NCBI GenBank assembly: GCA_027623845.1 | Contig: JAQBUJ010000046.1 | Span: forward strand, 1-11,527 | DNA from: Pseudomonadota bacterium | GTDB lineage: Bacteria > Pseudomonadota > Alphaproteobacteria > Thalassobaculales > Thalassobaculaceae | Length of the DNA: 11,527 nt | Direction of reading: 5' to 3' | Shown: positions 6,897 through 11,527 of the stretch, in pieces | Layout: each line of letters starts with the position of its first letter | How positions within the stretch are numbered: position 1 is the stretch's first letter | Position numbers and translations under genes: made by a program | The notes under the pieces: generated by a model | Told to the model about the DNA's origin: nothing | The model's database searches: none | What the model saw: only the letters and a program-made list of their open reading frames with translations

Positions 6897-8156
6897 TCAG
6901 GAGTTCATCGCATCGAAGAAATCGGCGTTGCTTTTCGATGACTTGAGCTTGTCCAGGAGGAACTCCATCGCATCGACGGTGCCCATCTGGGTCAGAACCC
7001 GCCGCAACACCCACATTTTCGCCAGCGTGCCCTTGTCGACCAAAAGCTCTTCCTTACGGGTGCCGGAGCGCGTGATATCGATGGTCGGGAACGTCCGCTT
7101 GTCGGTAAGCTTGCGATCAAGGATCAGCTCGGAGTTACCGGTGCCCTTGAACTCCTCGAAAATCACCTCATCCATACGTGAGCCGGTGTCGATCAAGGCG
7201 GTGGCGATGATCGAGAGCGATCCACCCTCCTCGATGTTCCGCGCGGCGCCAAAGAAGCGTTTTGGCCGTTGCAGGGCGTTAGCATCGACGCCGCCGGTCA
7301 ACACCTTGCCGGAAGACGGCACCACGGTGTTATAGGCTCGGGCCAATCGGGTGATCGAATCCAGCAGGATAACCACGTCCCGGCGATGCTCAACCAGCCG
7401 CTTTGCCTTCTCGATGACCATCTCCGCGACTTGGACATGCCGGGTCGCCGGTTCATCGAAAGTGGAGCTGATGACCTCCCCCTTCACCGTACGGGCCATG
7501 TCGGTCACTTCTTCCGGCCGCTCATCAATGAGCAGCACGATCAGATAGACTTCCGGGTGATTCTTGGCGATCGACGTTGCAATATTTTGCAACATCACGG
7601 TCTTACCGGTTCTCGGTGGTGCGACGATCAGGGCCCGTTGGCCCTTGCCGATCGGCGATATCAGATCAATGACCCGAGAGGTCGGATCATTCGGCTTGCC
7701 CTCGGATTCAATTTCGAGACCAAGGCGCTCATCCGGATAAAGCGGTGTAAGATTGTCGAAGTTAATCCGGTGCCGTACGACATCCGGATCCTCAAAATTG
7801 ATGTTGTTAACTTTCAGCAGCGCGAAATATCGCTCGCCGTCCCTCGGCGAACGAATCTGACCCTCGACTGTATCGCCGGTTCGCAACCCGAACCGGCGGA
7901 CTTGGCTTGGTGAGACATAAATGTCATCCGGACCGGGCAGATAATTCGATTCTGGTGAGCGGAGAAAGCCAAACCCGTCCGAAAGCGTCTCCAAGACGCC
8001 GGTGCCATGAATGGCGACTTCGTTCTCGGCCAATTGTTTCAGGATCGCGAACATCATGTCCTGCTTTCGCAGCACACTCGCATTCTCGATCTCCAGATCT
8101 TCGGCATAAGCCAGAAGATCGGCTGGGGTTTTATTCTTAAGCTCCTGGAGGTGCAT
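6897..8156 (-). CDS. rho: Transcription termination factor Rho
   Basis: Rho is the hexameric RNA-dependent ATPase that terminates untranslated transcripts. The 419-residue protein has the N-terminal helical Rho_N segment (LQELKNKTPADLLAYAEDLEIEN, from residue 3). The primary RNA-binding domain carries an RNP1-like GFGFLR at 61-66 and YVSPSQVRRFGLRTGD at 80-95. The motor domain contains APPRTGKT (Walker A, 179-186), VVILLDSITR (Walker B, 261-270), the Q-loop region LTGGVDANALQRPKRFFG at 286-303, and the R-loop region GTGNSELILDR at 338-348. No lineage-specific insertion is present; length matches the E. coli type. The start ATG at 8156 gives the usual M.LQELK N-terminus, though no strong Shine-Dalgarno sequence precedes it. 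It follows hemJ after a 193-nt non-coding leader and ends at a shared terminator. Confidence 0.98.
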   Translation of the reverse strand: MHLQELKNKTPADLLAYAEDLEIENASVLRKQDMMFAILKQLAENEVAIHGTGVLETLSDGFGFLRSPESNYLPGPDDIYVSPSQVRRFGLRTGDTVEGQIRSPRDGERYFALLKVNNINFEDPDVVRHRINFDNLTPLYPDERLGLEIESEGKPNDPTSRVIDLISPIGKGQRALIVAPPRTGKTVMLQNIATSIAKNHPEVYLIVLLIDERPEEVTDMARTVKGEVISSTFDEPATRHVQVAEMVIEKAKRLVEHRRDVVILLDSITRLARAYNTVVPSSGKVLTGGVDANALQRPKRFFGAARNIEEGGSLSIIATALIDTGSRMDEVIFEEFKGTGNSELILDRKLTDKRTFPTIDITRSGTRKEELLVDKGTLAKMWVLRRVLTQMGTVDAMEFLLDKLKSSKSNADFFDAMNS

Positions 8157-8349
8157 CGTGAGTCAGGTTTTCTTCTGAGGGAAAGGAATAGGAAATTATT
8201 TATGCGGATGCGCCCCGGACTGTCCGTACGGAAAAGAAGATTGGATTTAGACAGGAGTTGGGACTGACCGTCCCAAGCGCAGGCTTCGAGCGTTTACCTA
8301 AAAACGAAGGGAAAGTCAATTGAGTATCAATTTCGCAAATTTGACTTCC
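8157..8349 (-). promoter_or_regulatory. rho leader region with candidate promoter and hairpins
   Basis: This 193-nt stretch between hemJ and rho contains no convincing gene. On the minus strand TTGACT (8319-8314) and TAAACG (8296-8291) are separated by exactly 17 nt, a possible -35/-10 pair with a good -35 and a weak -10. That would give an RNA leader of about 130 nt before the rho ATG. Within that leader are a perfect 7-bp inverted repeat TTGGGAC/GTCCCAA (8258-8264 and 8270-8276) and the palindrome TCCGTACGGA (8223-8232), which overlaps GGACTGTCC (8217-8225). Rho is autoregulated through its leader in E. coli; that this leader does the same is inference. No T-run follows either hairpin on the minus strand, so neither looks like an intrinsic terminator. 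Confidence 0.4.
8313..8347. repeat. Nested AT-rich inverted repeats overlapping the candidate rho -35
   Basis: AAGTCAA (8313-8319) and TTGACTT (8341-8347) are perfect inverted arms around 21 nt. Inside them lie two smaller perfect inverted repeats: ATTGA/TCAAT separated by GTA (8319-8331), and AATTT/AAATT separated by CGC (8329-8341). The left arm coincides with the candidate -35 of rho, so the element could be an operator. It begins three bases beyond the hemJ stop codon. Confidence 0.4.
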
Positions 8350-8781
8350 TTAGGTCGGCTTCAAGACCACCAACAGAACGATCGCGATCAGCAGGGCTGT
8401 CGGAACCTCGTTGATGATCCGGTAAAACCGCGAAGAAAGCATATTTGCATCGCGTTCGAAAAACCGTCGCCAACGAGAAAAGGCGCCGTGTACTCCGGTC
8501 ATCCCAACCAAAGCAAACAGTTTCCACTGCATCCAACTTTCCTCGATATAGCCCGGCATCAAATACAGCATCCAAGCGCCAAAAATAAAGCTCGCCATCA
8601 TCGCTGGATTGATGATCGCACGGACCAAACGCCGCTCCATGATTTTCAGGGTTTCGGATAGCTCCGACCCGACCTTAGCGTCGGCATGATAAACGAATAA
8701 CCGCGGCAGATAGAGCATGCCGGCCATCCATGCCATGACGCTGATGATGTGAAACGCTTTGATCCACGGATAATATTCCAT
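8350..8781 (-). CDS. hemJ: Protoporphyrinogen IX oxidase HemJ
   Basis: HemJ is the small membrane enzyme that oxidises protoporphyrinogen IX to protoporphyrin IX in bacteria lacking HemG and HemY. The 143-residue protein has about four hydrophobic membrane segments (roughly 7-25, 56-76, 86-102 and 122-140). Family landmarks include KAFHIISVMAWMAGMLYLPRLFVYH at 8-32 with His11, ERRLVRAIINPAM at 49-61, WKLFALVGMTGVHG with Lys87, and FYRIINEVPT at 119-128. I chose the ATG at 8781, which gives the expected N-terminus MEYYPWIKAFH. Longer readings would run back into hemE and add residues with no membrane character. It starts 19 nt after the hemE stop, so the two haem-synthesis genes are very probably one transcript. 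HemJ next to hemE is a common alphaproteobacterial arrangement. Confidence 0.93.
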   Translation of the reverse strand: MEYYPWIKAFHIISVMAWMAGMLYLPRLFVYHADAKVGSELSETLKIMERRLVRAIINPAMMASFIFGAWMLYLMPGYIEESWMQWKLFALVGMTGVHGAFSRWRRFFERDANMLSSRFYRIINEVPTALLIAIVLLVVLKPT

Positions 8782-8800
8782 CAATTCTATATCCCTGGAT

Positions 8801-9832
8801 TTATACGGAGTCGCGGAGAAGTTGGGCGAGTTGTTCAACATGTTCTGGTGGGGTAATGGGTATCACGCCATGACCGAGGTTAAACACAAACGGTCCCCCG
8901 GAAAGATCTTTTCGAATTCTTGCCACAGCGCTTTTCATAGCATCGCCGCCAACCACCAGGGCCAGCGGATCCATATTCCCCTGAACGGGTTTCAGGCTTT
9001 GCAGCTCACGAGCGGCCCAATCGGTCGGTACGCTGGTGTCCAACGCTATCGCGTCAACGCCGGACCGCTCAGCAAATGTACGATAAAGGACCCCGGCGCC
9101 GCGCGGAAACCCGATTATTGGAACATTCGGATAGCTTTGCTTCACCGCATCGACGATCCGCCGAATAGGTTTGATTGTCCAGGCCTCGAACTGATCCGGC
9201 GCCAATACCCCGGCCCAGGAATCAAAAAGTTTAACAATCGACGCCCCAGCCTCGATCTGGGCTTTTAAATGCCGAATCGTCGCCTCGACCAATAAATCGA
9301 TCAACTGGCCAAAGCCCACCGGGTCGGAATAAGCCCATTGTTTCGTCTTGGCGTAATCTCGGCTCGATTCTCCTTCAACCATATAGGTCGCCACGGTCCA
9401 TGGCGCCCCGGCAAAGCCGATCAGCGCAACATCATCCGGTAGCCCTTCGCAAACCCGGCTAACAGCCTCATAGGTTGCCTCAATGCGTGACCAGTGTTCG
9501 GTTAGCGACAGACGAGAAAGGCCGGCAGCGTTGTCTATTGGTTCAAGGATTGGCCCGCGGCCTTCCTCGAAATGAAGCGCCTGGCCGAGCCCATAAGGGA
9601 TGATCAAGATATCGGAAAACAAAATAGCCCCGTCGGGATGGAACCGCTTGATCGGTTGCAAGGTGACTTCGGCCGCCTTGGCCGGCGCCAGGCAAAGGTC
9701 GAGAAACGAACCGGATCTTGCTCGCAATTCTCGATATTCAGGGAGATACCGGCCAGCTTGCCGCATCAACCAGAATGGCGGGCGTTTCGAAGTTGCGCCA
9801 CGAAGGACATCAAGGATCAACGGATTGCTCAT
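8801..9832 (-). CDS. hemE: Uroporphyrinogen III decarboxylase HemE
   Basis: HemE removes four acetate carboxyl groups from uroporphyrinogen III to make coproporphyrinogen III in the cytosolic part of haem synthesis. The 343-residue protein carries PPFWLMRQAGRYLPEYR at 18-34 and the segment ILFSDILIIP at 70-79, with the aspartate (Asp74) equivalent to the catalytic one. GFAGAPWTVATYMVEG is at 139-154 with Tyr150, and FNLGHGVIP with His321 is near the C-terminus. Length and motif order are standard. The start ATG at 9832 gives the usual short lead into the PPFWLMRQ motif; the Shine-Dalgarno sequence is weak. It is the gene closest to the candidate origin on this side, is transcribed away from it, and leads into hemJ. 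Confidence 0.97.
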   Translation of the reverse strand: MSNPLILDVLRGATSKRPPFWLMRQAGRYLPEYRELRARSGSFLDLCLAPAKAAEVTLQPIKRFHPDGAILFSDILIIPYGLGQALHFEEGRGPILEPIDNAAGLSRLSLTEHWSRIEATYEAVSRVCEGLPDDVALIGFAGAPWTVATYMVEGESSRDYAKTKQWAYSDPVGFGQLIDLLVEATIRHLKAQIEAGASIVKLFDSWAGVLAPDQFEAWTIKPIRRIVDAVKQSYPNVPIIGFPRGAGVLYRTFAERSGVDAIALDTSVPTDWAARELQSLKPVQGNMDPLALVVGGDAMKSAVARIRKDLSGGPFVFNLGHGVIPITPPEHVEQLAQLLRDSV

Positions 9833-9862
9833 AAGACTCGCTCTGACCGGTTAGGGGCCACG

Positions 9863-9900
9863 TTATACAAACAATATTAAGTTAAATGAAATAAATTGAA
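9863..9900. other. AT-rich tract, candidate DNA unwinding element
   Basis: Only 5 of 38 bases are G or C, in a segment otherwise above 50% G+C. It starts 30 bp upstream of the hemE start codon and contains TTAAGTTAA (9877-9885). Origins usually pair such a tract with DnaA boxes on one side, as seen here to the right. It could instead simply be part of the hemE promoter; a TATAAC reads on the minus strand at its edge. Confidence 0.55.
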
Positions 9901-9924
9901 GTTGTAGTGGTTCCCTGTGAATCC

Positions 9925-9933
9925 CGTGGATTA
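9925..9933 (-). promoter_or_regulatory. Degenerate DnaA-box-like site (7/9)
   Basis: On the minus strand this reads TAATCCACG, keeping the ATCCAC core. It overlaps the alternating AATCC/GGATT array and lies 25 bp to the right of the AT-rich tract. Confidence 0.35.
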
Positions 9934-10141
9934 TAAAATCCTCACATCTTATCCCCTGTTAAGCGGGGTTCAGGTTGGTGGAGCGGTGAATTGTATTATC
10001 GGCGGGAAAAGCCCTTGTGTTGGCGCGACGCTGCTGATGTGAGTCATGGGAGTAACGGGGGATACCGATCAACCGCGGCGACTATCCCCTTAACGGGCGT
10101 GATTGCAACGGTTGCCCGGCCCGTCGAATAAAAAGCCCTGG

Positions 10142-10150
10142 AGTGGATGA
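10142..10150 (-). promoter_or_regulatory. Degenerate DnaA-box-like site (7/9)
   Basis: On the minus strand this reads TCATCCACT, keeping the ATCCAC core and matching TTATCCACA at seven of nine positions. It is a weak match by itself; its value is the clustering with the other cores. Confidence 0.35.
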
Positions 10151-10192
10151 ATAACGGGCGTCGAATTCGGCTTCCTCCTCGGGAACGGCGTG

Positions 10193-10201
10193 TTATCCAC
10201 G
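10193..10201 (+). promoter_or_regulatory. DnaA-box-like site (8/9)
   Basis: TTATCCACG matches the DnaA consensus TTATCCACA at eight of nine positions. It is the best box in the intergenic region and lies just upstream of the tandem repeat array. Confidence 0.6.
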
Positions 10202-10210
10202 TCATCAGAC

Positions 10211-10255
10211 GTTTGATACAAGGGTGTTTGATCCAGGGATGTTTGATATAGGACG
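10211..10255 (+). repeat. Three 15-bp tandem repeats (iteron-like) before the PPDK regulator gene
   Basis: The copies are GTTTGATACAAGGGT (10211-10225), GTTTGATCCAGGGAT (10226-10240) and GTTTGATATAGGACG (10241-10255). GTTTGAT is identical in all three and the period is exactly 15 bp. The array ends 14 bp before the next start codon, and its last copy supplies the AGGA of a possible ribosome-binding region. TGATCCAGG in copy two shares seven of nine bases with TGATCCACA, the Caulobacter G-box form of the DnaA site as I recall it. Confidence 0.7.
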
Positions 10256-10269
10256 GGGCGCTGGCGACA

Positions 10270-11091
10270 ATGACCGATCAGATCCACATTCACCTCGTTT
10301 CCGACGCCACCGGCGAAACCAACCATCAGATCGCCAGAGCCTGCATGGCGCAGTTTTCTGGTGTACGGCCGACCGAGCATGTTTGGTCGCTGGTCCGCAC
10401 CAGCAGTCATATTGAAAAGATCCTGACCGCTGTCGAGGTCTATTCAGGCCCAGTGCTGTTTACCCTGGTCGATGCGGATTTGCGCCGTCAGCTTGCCGAG
10501 GGCTGCCAAAAGCGACAGGTGCCTTGCGTTTCAGTGCTGGACCCGGTGCTGCATGCGCTTGGAGAATATCTCGGGGTTGAAAGCCGCGGGACGCCAGGCC
10601 GGCAACACCGAATGGACGATGCTTATTTCAAACGAATCGAGGCGATGGATTTCACCTTGATTCACGATGATGGACAAATGACCAAGGACCTTGCCGACGC
10701 GGATATCATCATTCTTGGCGTCTCTCGAACCTCGAAGACCCCGACATCGCTATACCTCGCCAACCGTGGATACAAGACGGCGAATATACCATTGGTTCCC
10801 AACGTGCCGCTCCCGGACGAAGTTCTTGAAGCGCGCGGGCCGTTTATCGTCGGATTGACCAATGATCCGGTTCGTCTCACCCAGGTGCGCCGAAACAGAA
10901 TGTTGATGCTGAATCAAAGTGACGAAACCGACTATATCGACCTGGAAAAAGTCCGAAGGGAGGTGACCGATGCGCGCCGACTGTTTAGAAAACACGGCTG
11001 GCCGGTGATTGACGTCACCCGCCGCTCGATCGAGGAGACCGCCGCCTCGGTGCTGCAACAGCTGGCGCGGTTTCACGGAGAAGAAGGCTAA
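10270..11091 (+). CDS. Pyruvate, phosphate dikinase regulatory protein (DUF299, bifunctional kinase/pyrophosphorylase)
   Basis: Members of this family switch pyruvate phosphate dikinase (or PEP synthase) off and on. They phosphorylate a threonine with ADP as donor and remove the phosphate by phosphorolysis. The 273-residue protein starts IHIHLVSDATGET (5-17). It has the family segments RGTPGRQHRMDDAYFKRIEAMDFTLIHDDG (106-135), the P-loop GVSRTSKTPTS at 150-160, and LVPNVPLP at 175-182. Length is normal. Whether the target is PPDK or PEP synthase cannot be told from this window; PPDK is the usual target in alphaproteobacteria. The ATG at 10270 is preceded by AGGACGGGG at moderate distance. In Caulobacter and Rickettsia the equivalent gene (RP001) borders the origin. 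maf begins 6 nt after its stop, indicating co-transcription. Confidence 0.95.
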   Translation: MTDQIHIHLVSDATGETNHQIARACMAQFSGVRPTEHVWSLVRTSSHIEKILTAVEVYSGPVLFTLVDADLRRQLAEGCQKRQVPCVSVLDPVLHALGEYLGVESRGTPGRQHRMDDAYFKRIEAMDFTLIHDDGQMTKDLADADIIILGVSRTSKTPTSLYLANRGYKTANIPLVPNVPLPDEVLEARGPFIVGLTNDPVRLTQVRRNRMLMLNQSDETDYIDLEKVRREVTDARRLFRKHGWPVIDVTRRSIEETAASVLQQLARFHGEEG

Positions 11092-11097
11092 ACAGCG

Positions 11098-11527
11098 ATG
11101 ACGTTGGTGTTAATGGGCCCCAAAGCCGGAACAAAATCGCTGATTCTGGCGTCCGGTAGCGCCACTCGGGCGGATATTCTTAATAAAGCCGGGCTGAAGT
11201 TCGTCATCAAGCGTCCGAATGTCGATGAGGCCTCGGTTCGCCGAACGATGATCGCCGACGGAGCGCCGGTTGAGGCCGGAGCCGTGCTTCTTGCTGAGAT
11301 GAAGGCTCTGGAGGTGAGCCGAGCGCATCCGGACGCCTTCACGATCGGTGCCGATCAAATTCTTGAATGTGGGGGCGCGTGGTTCGAGAAACCCGAAACA
11401 ATTGACCAGGCCCGGGCGCAGTTGCTGGACCTGACAGGCAAACGTCACCGGCTGATAAGCAGTGTGGTTGTCGCGATGGGCGGGTCTAATATCTGGCAGC
11501 ATACCGACCAGGCTCAGATGACCATGC
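11098..11527 (+). CDS. maf: Maf-family nucleoside triphosphate pyrophosphatase (cut by window edge)
   Basis: Maf proteins hydrolyse non-canonical or surplus nucleoside triphosphates to the monophosphate and pyrophosphate. The 143 residues present include the N-terminal phosphate-binding motif LILASGSATRADILNKAGL at 15-33, the region FTIGADQILECGG at 81-93 with the probable catalytic Asp86, and LTGKRHRLISSVV at about 112-124. The C-terminal third lies beyond the right edge. The ATG at 11098 is chosen because AAGG lies about ten bases upstream and the upstream stop is six bases away; a later ATG (11113) lacks a ribosome-binding sequence. The GADQ signature is closer to the YceF (7-methyl-GTP) branch than to the GADT of the dTTP/UTP branch, but specificity is inferred and not shown. 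It is likely co-transcribed with the PPDK regulator. Confidence 0.93.
   Translation, partial: MTLVLMGPKAGTKSLILASGSATRADILNKAGLKFVIKRPNVDEASVRRTMIADGAPVEAGAVLLAEMKALEVSRAHPDAFTIGADQILECGGAWFEKPETIDQARAQLLDLTGKRHRLISSVVVAMGGSNIWQHTDQAQMTM

Larger units (their letters stand above)
9833..10269. other. Candidate chromosomal replication origin (oriC), hemE-PPDK regulator intergenic region
   Basis: No gene is supported in these 437 bp. In Caulobacter and relatives the origin lies exactly between hemE and the RP001/DUF299 gene. The sequence adds support: an AT-rich tract next to hemE (5 G/C in the 38 bases 9863-9900); ATCCAC DnaA-box cores at 9926-9931 (minus), 10143-10148 (minus) and 10195-10200 (plus); and three TATCCCC motifs at 9950, 10058 (minus) and 10083. 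A 15-bp triple tandem repeat lies at 10211-10255. Three GANTC sites (9835, 9919, 10041) are potential CcrM methylation sites, although about two would be expected by chance. Genes on both sides are transcribed outwards, and parS sites lie 6-9 kb away. No consensus TTATCCACA box is perfect, so identification rests mainly on gene order plus motif clustering. The region must also hold the hemE and PPDK-regulator promoters. Confidence 0.75.

Noticed and set aside
7269..7913. 214-codon plus-strand open frame opposite rho
   Set aside because: It is antisense to intact rho motor and RNA-binding motifs and has no recognisable domain.
9877..9885. CtrA site TTAA-N7-TTAA in the AT-rich tract
   Set aside because: The two TTAA sequences are separated by one base, not seven, so the Caulobacter CtrA consensus is not met.
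10211..10255. CRISPR array
   Set aside because: The copies are directly adjacent with no spacers, the unit is only 15 bp, and no cas gene is present.
10090..10410. 106-codon minus-strand frame spanning the tandem repeat and the PPDK-regulator 5' end
   Set aside because: Its repeated LYQTS peptides are just the translation of the 15-bp repeat, and it runs antisense to a confident gene.

Overview
The window is a chromosomal-origin-proximal segment of an alphaproteobacterium. The gene order is hemE / intergenic region / PPDK-regulator gene / maf on one side and hemE-hemJ-rho ... mnmE-mnmG-rsmG-parA-parB on the other. This is the arrangement known around the replication origin of Caulobacter and many other alphaproteobacteria, where the origin lies between hemE and the RP001/DUF299 (PPDK regulator) gene. 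Three parS centromere sites confirm an origin-proximal location. By hand count parA is about 58% G+C. I cannot place the organism below class level; a Rhodospirillales-like lineage is a guess.

Layout from left to right. Positions 1-5008 are minus-strand and read mnmE, mnmG, rsmG, parA, parB (cut by the window edge), with stop/start overlaps from mnmG onward. Two parS sites lie inside rsmG and one lies in the mnmE-mnmG gap. Positions 5041-6806 hold three plus-strand genes: an unrecognised 57-codon gene, an O6-alkylguanine-DNA alkyltransferase and a Qor-type quinone reductase. They end at a bidirectional terminator (6835-6868) shared with rho. Positions 6897-9832 are minus-strand and read hemE, hemJ, rho, with a 193-nt structured leader before rho. 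Positions 9833-10269 contain no gene and are the candidate oriC. Positions 10270-11527 are plus-strand: the PPDK regulatory protein and maf (cut by the window edge).

How the parts fit together. ParA, ParB and the parS sites segregate the freshly copied origin, which would lie 6-9 kb to the right. MnmE and MnmG together modify the tRNA wobble uridine and RsmG methylates 16S rRNA. HemE and HemJ perform two steps of haem synthesis and Rho terminates transcription. All of these genes are transcribed away from the candidate origin. Only the 57-codon/ogt/qor block runs towards it, so this block looks like an insertion into the older rho-mnmE neighbourhood.

Nothing here is clearly an unknown defence or mobile system. 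The least explained material is in the candidate origin: an AT-rich stretch, degenerate DnaA-box cores, a recurring TATCCCC motif, an alternating AATCC/GGATT array and a 15-bp triple tandem repeat. The 57-codon gene next to ogt is the other unexplained item.
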